Origin: Pyropia yezoensis
Lineage: Eukaryota > Rhodophyta > Bangiophyceae > Bangiales > Bangiaceae
Direction: 5' to 3'
NCBI GenBank assembly: GCA_009829735.1
Contig: CM020620.1
Span: forward strand, 14,629,420 to 14,693,419
Length of the DNA: 64,000 nucleotides
Positions 9,516 through 19,717 of this stretch are shown piece by piece. Within the stretch, counting starts at the first letter, position 1. Each line of letters opens with the position of its first letter. The position numbers and the translations under genes are program-made. A model generated the notes under the pieces. That model ran no database searches, had not been told where the DNA came from, and saw nothing but the letters and a program-made list of their open reading frames with translations.

Positions 9516-10954
9516 TAGTGTCTATTCTACTGACCGCCTCATTTGAGGCGATTCGCCTCATTTGAGGCGGTTTTTGGGTGCCCTTTTTCGAGGTCTTCCG
9601 CTTGCCAGACGAGGATTCCGACTCCAGAAACGGACTCAGCGCAGTCTGTTTGCCCTGGGTGGAAACGGAGTGCGTCCAACGACGATGGGCGGCCATCGGT
9701 TGGCGCCTTTTCTTTCACGCCACGGAACAGTTCCCGGCGGTGCAGCGACCGCCCAAACCGCGCTCCAGAGCGCCCAGAGAGCAAGGTGCCCGACCTGCAG
9801 AGGCTCCGCCGATGGCACGCGCACGCTTCTGTTCATTTGGACTGCCGCGCCGCGACCCGAGCCGCACGCAGGTCCCAGCAGCGGCCGCGCATGCGCCCCT
9901 GCCATGCCTGGTTCCCATCGTCCACCACTGCACTGTCGCGCACCGGCCGACCACGCACCCCATCCTGTACCATCTCTCTTTCTTCTTGCGCCTGCTCCCG
10001 CGTCATCCTCCCCCCCCCCCCCCCCCCGTCCCCCCCCTGTTTAACCCATTCTTTCAGCACCATGGACGAGCGGCCGACCGCTGGCTGGTCGACCACGTCG
10101 GCCCCCAAGGCCGGCTCTTCTATTCCCTCTGCGCTTGCTCCGCCAGTTCCCCCCGCCCCCGCTGCCACCGTGGCCCCCTCTTCAAACCCCTCCCGCCCCC
10201 CCATGGCTGACTCTGCCGGTCCCTCTGCGCTTGCTCCCCCGGTTCCCCCCTCCCCCAGTACCACCGTTGCCCCCTCTGCACCCCCCCCCCGCCCCCCCAG
10301 GCCCACCTCGGCCATTCCCTCTGCACTTGCTCCGCCGATTGCCCCATCCCCCACTGCCTATGTTGCTCCTTCTTCTACCCCCCCCCCCCGCCCTCGCCGC
10401 AGGACGGGAGACGGGGTGAGAGTGTTTAGGGACGAGAGGGGAGGGAGAAGGAGCCCGTGGGCGGATGCTAGAGAGTGGCTTTTGTGACAACGGCACGCAG
10501 CGGCGCGCCCGCGCCATGAGTCTGCTCACGGCCGCGGGGTGGCCGGCCGGCACCGTCTTTGCCACGCCGCCGCTGCCGCCACGGCCACCACCGCCTTCTA
10601 TGCGGCCGCTGCGGCCAGCCACCGCTCCACAAAGGGAAGAGAAGCGGGCTGGGGAGCCTCCACCGTGGTACAAGAGCTGGGGGAGGGGGGCATGTGTCGC
10701 AACATCCCATGCGGTGTCAACGGGTGGCATTCTGGACCCATCGTCGCCACCGCCTCCGCCGCCGCCCCCGCCGCCGCCGCCCCCGCTGCGGCCCGCCCCC
10801 AGGGGGGGCTGCAGGCCGAGCGGAAGCTGTCTGGGGAGGGTACCGACAGCCTCTTCTTTGTCAGACATGTCGAAATCGGCGATTTCCGGGGGAGCCTCAT
10901 TTTGAGGCTCGAGGCCGCCTCATTTGAGGCGAATGTGCAGTACAATAGACAGTA
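9516..10954. mobile_element. Second TIR element with palindromic subterminal repeats
   Basis: Left end TAGTGTCTATTCTACTG (9516-9532) matches the reverse complement of the right end, TACTGTCTATTGTACTG (10938-10954), at 15 of 17 positions. Just inside both ends stand two copies each of a short palindrome around GCCTCATTTGAGGC (left about 9536-9570, right about 10892-10931, one right copy with an extra T). The pairing of imperfect TIRs with matched inner palindromes supports a DNA element of about 1.44 kb. A proline-rich ORF lies inside (10062-10487). No transposase is recognisable, so it is probably non-autonomous. Confidence 0.65.
10062..10487 (+). CDS. Proline-rich repeat protein inside the TIR element
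   Basis: ATG at 10062-10064 is in a good context (CACCATGG) and follows a pyrimidine tract ending in TTCTTTCAG, which resembles a 3' splice site. The 141-aa product has three imperfect units of about 28-32 residues built around PSALAPPVPPSP..TVAPS, then an Arg-rich tail. Low-complexity composition makes the coding status doubtful. The context argues only weakly for it. Confidence 0.25.
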   Translation: MDERPTAGWSTTSAPKAGSSIPSALAPPVPPAPAATVAPSSNPSRPPMADSAGPSALAPPVPPSPSTTVAPSAPPPRPPRPTSAIPSALAPPIAPSPTAYVAPSSTPPPRPRRRTGDGVRVFRDERGGRRSPWADAREWLL

Positions 10955-12173
10955 GCCCCAACGGCAGCCGTGGAGCCGTCGAGCCGCTCGTCAGCCCCTC
11001 CCGGCCATGGACGGGAGGGACCCAGTCGACAGGCGAGACGTCACCCTGATCCATTTAAACTCGTTACACCGCCATTGCACATAATTACACATGGCGACGA
11101 CAGCACTACGTATGGTTGGGCCGCCCGCCACCGCCGTCCTCTTCGCCTGCTGGCGGGTGGCGGACACGGACGCCGCGCTTGACCGCCGGTGGCCACTGCC
11201 AGGGGGGGCAGCGGTGGCGGTGGCAATGGCGGCGGGAAGACATCACCGGCTAGCCGCGCCTCGGCGATAGTCGGGCCTGGAGCAGCAGGCTGGTTCGACA
11301 TGGACGGCGGCAGCTGTGACGGCGGCAGCGGCGGCGGCGGTGGCTTTGGCGACGTCGACAGCGACGACGGCACTGGGCGGCCGCTCCCTGCGGGACCCGT
11401 ACCAACGAGCAGGGGTGACCAACAGCGGGGGGTGCACCACCCTGGAGCGCTCAGCACAGCGCCCCATCCCGCAGACGCCCAGCCCGGCGCCCCCCAAACC
11501 GGTGGCTCTACGCGCAGGCGTTGGAAACCGGCACTGCTGGCAGGAGTGGTCCTTGCCCACGGGAGGGCGGGTCAAGGATGTGGTGCCACGCCATGACGGG
11601 AGAGGCCATCTTGGGGGGTGGGCGGCGACCGCCGCTGGCCGTTCCGTGAGGTGGTGCGATGTGCGAGGGACGGGGGGTACTCGCTGTGGGCGCAGCTGCT
11701 GCGTACTGCAGGCGGCGGCCGCTGGCCAAGCAGAGTCGAGTGGGGGGGGCCGGGGGTCCCGACCCCTGACGGTCCCCGGCCGTATGGCCGCTGACAGCGC
11801 CGGACAAGAGGGCGGTACACCCCGCCCAGGGCGGCCTGCAAATGTCACCCCAAACGCTCCCCGCACCCACCACACGCCCACCAACGTGCTGCTGCTGCTG
11901 GACACGGCCGTGGGGGCCCCGCAACCCTGCCCTCGGTCCCGCGCACTGCCCCTCCCCCCCGCGAGGAATGGGGCGTCGCGTCGTTTTACCTCACCGACCC
12001 TCTCGGCCAACCCTGTCGGCTTGATCCTCCCTCCCCAACCTGCACCCGTCTCGTCGCCTCTACGGGCACACCGCCTGGGTCTGGCGTGTAACCACCCGTC
12101 ACCCGCCCCAACCCATCCACCCCCCCCCCCCCCCCCCCCCCCCCCCGCTCACGCTGGCGTGGCCACCCCCCCT
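10955..12173. other. Intergenic stretch with a long poly-C tract
   Basis: No gene was recognised. A cytosine run of about 25 bases lies near 12120-12146, immediately downstream of paralogue B. Frames on both strands are low-complexity shadows. Confidence 0.35.
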
Positions 12174-12983
12174 TCACATCCCGTCTGACTCTGGCATGTT
12201 CGCGGGCTCCCCCCCCCCTGCTACGGGCACCCCGCGGGGCACGTCCAGCCTGATCGTCGCCGGCGGTGGCGTCGGCGCTGTCGGCACCCGGTTGGAGACG
12301 TCCGCGAGCGTGCACCCAACCGTCGGGTCGACGCCGTCGGTGAGGACAAGTACCGGCACCCCCCCGGCGACGAGGAAGGTCCACGTAGCGTCTTCAAATA
12401 CCACTTCTCCACATGTGATAGGCCCGCTAATGACAACGGCGACCGCCGCCTGCGGGTCCACCTCGAGGAGCTCGGTCAGGTTGCCCAGCTGGCCCGTCCG
12501 GTTTGCTGCGTCAACGAGGGCGTCCCCAAACAGGCCCACCAACCCCGTCGTTGCGTTTACACCCGTGCACCCGCCGCCATTGGCGGTCAGGCTGGCGGGG
12601 GGGACGAGGAAGGTGCCATTGTCCGTGGCAAGCGGGCTGGCAATGGACAACGACACGGGACACCCCACGAGGGCCTCGCTTGCGTTCAGGAGCATGTACG
12701 TGCCGTTGGTCACAACCGACACGCCGTCGGTCAGCGGCCGACCCAACACCGGCAGCGCCCCGCCGCGGATCACAGACGGCGCCACCGCCGCACGGACGGC
12801 CTCCGCCGCCGCCGCCCACACCCCACCCGCTGCCACCGGCACGGCCGCGGCGACGCCGCTGGCACGCGCTGAGGAGGAGGCGGCCGCCACAGCAGCTACC
12901 ACCGCAACCGCAACTGCGATGGAGGCCAAGGAGGCGGCGCTGCTCCGGCGAGCCCGCGGGGGTGACGCCATCCACAGGGCCAT
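12174..12983 (-). CDS. Secreted or membrane-anchored Cys-conserved protein, paralogue B
   Basis: 269 aa, starting MALWMA. A basic stretch (RARRSS) and an Ala/Val hydrophobic segment (about residues 18-45) indicate a signal peptide or anchor. The body aligns end to end with paralogue A: GRPLTDGVSV, VGCP, SIASPLATDNGTFLV, GGCTG, VDPQAA, PITCG and GCTL, with the same four cysteines. It has more N-glycosylation sequons than A (NGT, NAS, NGT, NAT, NRT, NLT). It lies on the same strand about 4.2 kb from A, so the pair looks like a tandem duplication later separated by the TIR element at 9516-10954. The function is unknown. Confidence 0.7.
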   Translation of the reverse strand: MALWMASPPRARRSSAASLASIAVAVAVVAAVAAASSSARASGVAAAVPVAAGGVWAAAAEAVRAAVAPSVIRGGALPVLGRPLTDGVSVVTNGTYMLLNASEALVGCPVSLSIASPLATDNGTFLVPPASLTANGGGCTGVNATTGLVGLFGDALVDAANRTGQLGNLTELLEVDPQAAVAVVISGPITCGEVVFEDATWTFLVAGGVPVLVLTDGVDPTVGCTLADVSNRVPTAPTPPPATIRLDVPRGVPVAGGGEPANMPESDGM

Positions 12984-13734
12984 CCCGACAGCGGGTACAA
13001 GGGCGAAGAAGGGGGGTCCGAAAGAGGGGGACGGAGAGGGGGGGGAAGGGAAGGGGGGGGCGGGGGCTCTCCCAGGGACTGGAGGGCGGGGTCCTGAACG
13101 AAATCACCACCAGAGGCTGCGATGGGAGTGCGGACCTGCGGGAGGATTTAGAGGGGGAAGGGCGCTTGGGAGTCCGTACCCCACACGCAGCGCTATTAGT
13201 ACCCCTCACGTCCCATGGACCGTGTTGGTGTCCCCCTGTTCCGTGGACCTCGCTGGTACGTGCAACTTTTCTGTGGACCACAGCCCCGGCGGAGAGTCGG
13301 GGGGGGGCAGAGCGCACGAGCGCGGGGAGGCGGCCCCACGCGTGCTGTTCAGCACATACCTCCTGGGGGCGGGTCATGCAATCTGATGCCATGCGTATGG
13401 CAGCGCCGCAGGAACCCGGTCAATGAATGGCGAGAACCTCACGAGGATGATCTCCGCGCCCACCGTACGCACCGTAGCCGCCGCGGCGGTGATAGGTGCT
13501 GGCGCAGGGTGCAGCACAAATCAGCACTCCCTGTGTAGGGGGCTCGTACTACCGCAGACCGAAAGGTGCTGGCACGCCGGCCAGCGCCCCGCGTCTGGGG
13601 TTGGTCGTACGGTCGTTGAATGGTGCAGATGGACATCTACGGGCGGGGCAACCGCCCCGGCGAGGCCCAGACACGCCTCCCGCCCTATCCCGCCCCTGGG
13701 ACCACCCCACACCTCACGTGCCACTCATTACTGT
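12984..13734. other. Upstream region of paralogue B, nothing else recognised
   Basis: No gene, RNA or repeat was identified. The first 200 bases should hold the promoter of paralogue B, but no consensus element stands out. Confidence 0.3.
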
Positions 13735-13936
13735 ACAGTCAGTATTGGGCATTGTCACGGCCCATGGCATGGCAGACACCACTGTATACCTTGCCCACCC
13801 CATTGCTATTTTTGGCAACGATGGACGTTGATCGCAGTGTGGAGGCCTTTGTAAGGCCATGATCGCCGATCGATCGTGACTGGGTATTGTCACGCGCGTG
13901 ACAATACTCAGTCAAAAAATACCCAATACTGACTGT
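13735..13936. mobile_element. MITE of about 200 bp
   Basis: ACAGTCAGTATTGGG at 13735-13749 is repeated in inverted orientation at the right end (CCCAATACTGACTGT, 13922-13936). Inside the right half is a second, near-perfect hairpin at about 13877-13915 (TGACTGGGTATTGTCACG mirrored by CGTGACAATACTCAGTCA). Short length, TIRs and no ORF are the hallmarks of a MITE. Confidence 0.75.
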
Positions 13937-14261
13937 AACGGTCGGGGGGCGGCCGCACAGTGGCCATCCGCTCAGGTGCTCATTCCGACGAGAGCTGGCA
14001 CGAGTAATCCTCTCAAAAAAAAAGAGAAAAAGTACGATAAGTCAACAGGTGACGATTCCAGCACGGACTAAAGCTTTATGGTACGTTGCACAAAAAAGAT
14101 ACATCGAGCATTATTTTCTTTCTTCTCCGGCGTTGTTCGGGCCACACCCCTCGGCCAATCAGGTGCCTCGGGAATTTGCCCTGGTGTAATGGACTGGTCC
14201 TGCTTGATGGTGGGCTCCTTTCGGGTGTGGTGTGCACGCTCATTAGTCAGGCTTTTGGGAA

Positions 14262-15295
14262 AGTGTGCAGGGTTTTGACGGCCGCCGCGGTGGCCACGCC
14301 AGGGGTGTCGCCGGTGCTGCGGTCGGCGTCGGCGACGGCGGCGACGGTGGCGACGGTGGCGACGGGGTGGCAGTGACGGCGGCGGCGTCGGTGGCGACGG
14401 CCGTGGCGGTGGCGACGGTAGCGCCTGGGGCGGCGGTGGCGACGCGGTGGCGGGGGCGACGGCCGTGGCGGTGGCGACGGCGGTAACGACTGGGGTGGCG
14501 GTGGCGACGGTGGCGACGGTGGCGACGGTGGCGACGGCGGCGGCGGCGGCGTCGGTGACGACGGCCGCGGGGGTGGCGATTGTAGCGACTAGGGTGGCGC
14601 AGGCGACGCGGTGGCGGGGGCGACGGCCGTGGCGGTGGCGACGGCGGTGGCGACGCGGTGGCGGGGGCGACGGCCGTGGCGGTGGCGACGGCGGTGGCGA
14701 CGCCGTGGCGGGGGCGACGGCCGTGGCGGTGGCGACGGCGGTGGCGACTGGGGTAGCGGTGGCGACGGGGTGGCGGGGGCGACGGCCGTGGCGGTGGCGA
14801 CGGCGGTGGCGACGCGGTGGCGGGGGCGACGGCGGTGGCGGTGGCGACGGCGATGGCGACGCGGTGGTGGGGGCGACGGCCGTGGCGGAGGCGTCGGCGG
14901 TGGCGACTGGGGTAGCGGTGGCGACGGGGTGGCGGGGGCGACGGCGGCGGCGGCGGCGTCCGTGGCGACGGCCGTGGCGGTGGCGATGGTAGCGACTAGG
15001 GTGGCGCAGGCGACGCGGTGGCTGGGGCGACGGCCGTGGCGGTGGCGACGGCGGTGGCGACGCGGTGGCGGGGGCGACGGCCGTGGCGGAGGCGACGGCG
15101 GTGGCGACTGGGGTAGCGGTGGCGACGGGGTGGCGGGGTCGACGGCGGCGGCTGCGGCGTCGGTGGCGACGGCCGTGGTGGTGGCGACGGCGGTGGCGAC
15201 GGGCGTGGTGGTGGCGACGGGGGTGGCCGTGGCGACGGGGGTGGCCGTGGCGACGGGGTTATCCGTGGCGACGAGGGTGTTGGTAGCTTTGGCTG
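14262..15295. repeat. GGTGGCGACGG-type minisatellite of about 1 kb
   Basis: The stretch is built almost wholly of interlocking GGCGGTGGCGACG, GTGGCGACGG and GCGGGGGCGACGGCCGTGGC units, arranged in higher-order blocks of roughly 60-120 bases. Similar but much shorter GGTGGCGACGG stretches recur near 37550-37660 and 38225-38290, so the motif is dispersed. Confidence 0.85.
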
Positions 15296-15659
15296 TGGAG
15301 TGGGGGGCTTGCGTTGGTGGCGGTGGAGACGGAGAGCTTTTTCTGACGGTGGGGTCGGCCACGTGTTTGGGACAGGGGGGGAGAGGTTGGCAGTATGCGG
15401 GGGGGGGGGGTCGTGGGCGGTGTGATTTATGTGACGGGATGGGAAGCGTAGGTGGTGGCGGTGTTGCTGGTGGGGTTGTTAGGGGCGGTGATGCCGCCAG
15501 CGCTGGGTGAATCGCCGGCGTCGGCACGATTGTTTTTTTATAGTAAAGGAGGGCGGTCATGGGTGCCTTGTCGACGATGTCATAGCCAGGCAAGGTATCC
15601 CAGAATGTCTCGTGCAGGAAATCGGTGGCGGGAGTGTAGGGCGCGGCGGAGCAACGCAC
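14589..15659 (-). CDS. Doubtful ORF with a minisatellite-coded tail
   Basis: The first 55 or so residues on minus have normal, protein-like composition (TDFLHETFWDTLPGYDIVD, APMTALLYYKKTIVPTPAIH). They then run into Pro-rich sequence and VATATP/RRHRH repeats dictated by the minisatellite. Either this is the end of an exon truncated by repeat growth, or a chance frame. I do not recognise the N-terminal part. Confidence 0.25.
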   Translation of the reverse strand: MRCSAAPYTPATDFLHETFWDTLPGYDIVDKAPMTALLYYKKTIVPTPAIHPALAASPPLTTPPATPPPPTLPIPSHKSHRPRPPPPAYCQPLPPCPKHVADPTVRKSSPSPPPPTQAPHSTAKATNTLVATDNPVATATPVATATPVATTTPVATAVATTTAVATDAAAAAVDPATPSPPLPQSPPPSPPPRPSPPPPRRHRRRHRHGRRPSHRVACATLVATIATATAVATDAAAAAVAPATPSPPLPQSPPPTPPPRPSPPPPRRHRRRHRHRRRPRHRVATAVATATAVAPATPSPPLPQSPPPSPPPRPSPPPRRRHRRRHRHGRRPRHRVATAVATATAVAPATASPAPP

Positions 15660-17793
15660 AATGCATGTAGACTACCCCCTCTCTCGCACCCCCGCGCAAA
15701 AGAGAACAGGCGCTTCTTTTCCCTATTTTCTTTTGCGCCCCGGCCCGAGACCACAAGAGCCATGCAGACCGTCGCGTTCCGCTTTTTTTTTTTTTCCCTC
15801 CCGTCTGCCTCCCATTATCATCCCCCTCCCCCCGCCTCGCCCACACGCCCGGGGTGCGTTTTCCTCACCCTGGCACGCCCACCACAGCTCATCTAACGTT
15901 GAGGCTGGCGGCACCTTCTCCCTGGTTACCCCGTCCCCCCATCCCCCGAGCCACGTTGGATGCACCGAGGCTGGCACCACCTAAGTCGCCAACAATGGAC
16001 CTGTCGTGCCAGGCGGGAGGAAAGGGTGGAAGGGCTGCTTGGCACTGGCTGGCGGGAGGGGCAGGACGATGAGAGGGAACCAGAAGGCGAGAGAGGCGCT
16101 CTCCGCTTCCTCATCGGGGACCGTCGGGGCGCACGCTAACGGTCTCGAAACATGACTAACGCATGAGCACCAGTCTTGCTCATCGACCAATCACACGAGC
16201 GCATTGGTTGGAACTATTTCCTCTCGCGAGACCATTTTATACGCGAGGTCTCGCGAGCGAAAAAAGAATCTGAAAAAAGTGCCCTCCAGCTGTCCCCGCG
16301 AAGCTCCCCTATCTCGACTACCCCCCTTCCAAGCCTCAGTTAGCACATGGGCCCGAATCAGCCCCCGAGCAGTGCAAATCAATGCGAAAAGAAAGGCCCC
16401 ATTTCAGGTTCGTCAGCATCTGGTCCACTCAGGGTGTCCCTCAGAGCGGTACACAAACCAGGAGACCCAAGGACCTCATTAGTTCGCAAGGACCTCTATG
16501 ATCCTTCTGTCAGCATAGCGGCCGTGGACCCCGTCACGGCCGATGTCCTGCCCGGGCCCGAGCAGAGAAAAACCTCGATGTATCTTTTTTCTGCAACGGA
16601 CCATAGGATGAAAAAGTGTCATTTTCCATCCGCTTCTTGGTGCACCGATAGAAGTGCTCTCGTCCTGTTCCTGCTCCTGCCCTCCCCCCCTTGCCTTTCA
16701 CCCTCTCCGCCCTGTGGGAATAAAACCAAGAGCGCGCGACCCGAGGCCGCTCGGTTCCACAGCCGGGAACGGAACTGCGTGGAGAGGCCCCTCGAGTGCC
16801 CTTCGCGAGCGTACAGCAGGTACTGTGTTATTGGCGGGAAAAATCCAGCGAAGCTTGCGCGGCAATCGTGAGTTTCACATAGCGTTCACTTGTTGGGGGT
16901 CCCCGTCACGATCCAAACCGTCAACCAATACTTACATACATACACACGGCGCTCCTCTAGAAATGCGCAACTTTTCCATTCGCGGGTCTCCAGGACACGT
17001 TGAGGGTGGTGTGGGGAAGACCCCGTCGCCACGGCTCGTAGGAGAGGACATACCACGCAATATGCTCGAGTCGGACAGACCCGGCTGCAGTGCAGGCCAT
17101 GTGAGTATCCCCACCCCCTCATCCTTCCCTTGCCAGATAGCCGCCCTATGCAAGAGCTTTGCGGGAACCACGCGAGGGAGCAGTCGTGCTCGTGTTCATG
17201 GCCCTTGTCGTGGTGGTCGTCAATTGTCCCTCGCCCAACAGGCACGCGCGTCGTGTTGGGCACGCACGTATCTGCGAGAAAAGCGGTGAAAAGACAGAAA
17301 CACGTCATATGACCTCGCGCTGTCCATGACCATATCCGATGGGCACGTCACGCCTGGGAGGAGAAGTGCGTACATACCATCGCGAGGGAGTTTGGGGGCT
17401 GGGGTGGGGGCGCCCACGGGTCACGGCGGGAGCGGCCGTTGAGGCTACATCTTCGCAGGCCTCCGGTATGTACGGCTGCGGCGCCGTGCGGCGTTGCAGG
17501 CTGCGGCCGGACTATTTATTCACCGCCGCCGACAGCGGCGCAGCGGATCCTGTGTAAAGCGGTGATTGCGGGAACTGCAGTCTCTTTTGCGTGGTCCTGC
17601 TACTACCGCTCGACGGTTGCAAACCTATTGAGCAGTGGGCCCCCGCCCAGACGGCAGCCGCCACCAGGTCCTGCTGCTCCAGGGCAAACGGCGCTGCAGC
17701 GGGGAGGGGGGCGCGGGCCCGAGCGCGCTCTTGCCCCCCCCCCCGCGCACTGGATGTTTTAAGCCGGGGTCCTTCAAGACCGTACTACCTATA
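15660..17793. other. Intergenic stretch, promoter-like motifs but no gene
   Basis: No ORF is convincing. Around 16,180-16,260 there are CCAAT (ACCAATC), an inverted CCAAT (ATTGG), and two CTCGCGAG palindromes within 40 bases (TCTCGCGAGA at about 16,222 and TCTCGCGAG at about 16,248). These are the kind of motifs seen in TATA-less promoters, but nothing downstream on either strand looks like a transcribed gene. Confidence 0.3.
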
Positions 17794-17909
17794 GTGCGTC
17801 CCGTAAAAAGTGGACGTGCTCGTGTCGTGATCATGTCAAATATCGGCCACTGGGCCAATCAAACCCCACACTGCACGACCCATGCACGTCCACTTTTTAC
17901 GGGACGCAC
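17794..17909. mobile_element. MITE of about 115 bp with 26-bp TIRs
   Basis: The left end GTGCGTCCCGTAAAAAGTGG plus 6 further bases to 17819 is repeated exactly in inverted orientation at 17884-17909. About 64 bases lie between the arms, including a CCAAT. Perfect arms imply a young insertion or selection for the hairpin. Confidence 0.8.
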
Positions 17910-19008
17910 AACGTATAGACGGCCCTGACGGGATGGTGAGGGCGTGCGAAAAATACATAAGCCAATCCCCCCACAGTGGCCGCAAACGCCGCTGTCGTGG
18001 ACAAGGAGAGTCACGATGCAAGCAAGACTTGTTGCGCGGTGGGAGGATGGGGGGCGCCGTCAGCCCAGCAGCCATCGGATTGGGGAGCGGCACGCCAGGC
18101 GCACCTGTTGGTCGGCCGCCTCTTTTCCCTCTCTGCAGAAGGGGTGTGCAGTGCAGCCCGCGGGGGTGGGATCTCGTGGCCCCGCACCGGTGCGGTCATG
18201 GTGCATCATGACTGCATTTTGGGTGGCGGCGGGAAGCAACGGCGTCGTCCCAGTTCGCTGGGTGCCCTATCTTCCCTGCCTCTCTAGAAGATGGTCAGAG
18301 GGGGGGGGGGGGGGGGGGGGGGTTGGGGGCGGTTGGCTCGCCAGCTCCCCCCCCAATTTGGCCCCCCCCCCCCCCCTTCCCCTCCAGTGGAGGGATTATC
18401 CACTGGAGGAGAGGGGGTGGGGGAGGGCGGAAGGATGGAGGCTCTCCATGATGGATCCAGCGTGCGACCTCTGATCTTTTGTGGGTCCCCATGTCACTAT
18501 CACTGCGTGCCCGGCTCTGAGCCATCCTCTCTCGAGGCCGGCGCCGCTGCCGCCAAGCGCCCCTTCCCGGCCAGACTGCCCGCAGGCGGCAGCCAAACAC
18601 CCACTCACCGGCCGCGTCTCCCCCCAGTCCATCCCTGATGGATCGCTGGAGGATCTATGGCCGGGGGCGGCCGCTGCCAGGACGCGCGGATCAACCAACC
18701 ACAGGGTGGGGATGTTTTGGGAGGGCGGACCCGGCTACGGCCCCCACCACCCCACCCTCCCCCCCCCCCCCCCGCGCCGTCCGCCATCCGCCCCGCCCCT
18801 CCCGCACAACCAGCCCGTACCCTCCCCCCCCCTCCCGCCCGCCCACGCCCACCCGCCACGGGCGCCCCACGTCACCCACACGGTGCGTGGCGCGTGGCGC
18901 TCGGCGGGGGCCCCGTCCACAGGAAGGCCTCCCCCCGCTGCGGCGGTGGAGGGCAGGGGGGTGGGGGGGGGTGGAGTGGCCGCCACCTTTGTATCCGTGC
19001 CGCACGGC

Positions 19009-19046
<38 letters not shown>

Positions 19047-19717
19047 ACTGGCGGCACCAGCGGCACCAGTGGCGGTGGCGGAGGCGGCGGGCGGCGGGCG
19101 GCCGCGGGCCGCACCTGTCACGACACTGCCGCGGCCCGCCGCTCGTGGGACCACGCCACGCGCGCAGTGCCGACGTGTGGGCGCAGTGGGCGCCCATTGG
19201 GGAGGGGGGGGGGGTGCGGCGGAGAGGGAGGGATCCACAGTCCATCCCCCAAAGCGGCGGCAGGGTGCCATGAAAAGGGGCGGGGGGGGTGGGGTGCGAC
19301 TGCTGCCGTGACCTGCAGCCTGCGGATGCTTTCCATAGTGACCCGCGCTTGCCTCGTCCCGCGGCTCGCCTCCACTGCCCCCCCTTTCCCCCCCGGATCC
19401 CCCCCCCCCCCCCCCCTTGCCCTGACGCGTCATCGCGCTCGCCCCCGTCGGCTGACCGGCGCCCTCCCGGGATCCTGACAAGAGCCCGCCCCCTTCTGCC
19501 GCCTCCCCGATCGCCTCGCCCACTGCGGGCAAGTCGCGTGGACGGGAGCTCGCCTCCTTCCCTCCCCCCTTCTTCCACCCGGCTCAACCCCCCCCCCCCC
19601 CCCCCCTCCCCCCCCCTCTCCTCGGTCCCTCTGGGCGCCCCGAGCTGTCTACGCATGCGTCGGGGACGCCACTTTGCAGGGAGCAGCAGCAGCAGCAGCA
19701 GCAGCGGCGGCGGCGCC
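17910..19717. other. Intergenic stretch rich in homopolymer runs
   Basis: Poly-G near 18300-18322, poly-C near 18362-18376, 18763-18775, 19398-19414 and 19588-19608, and a GGC triplet run near 19010-19045. No gene was seen. The right end is the upstream region of the expansin-like gene; no clear TATA box. Confidence 0.4.
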
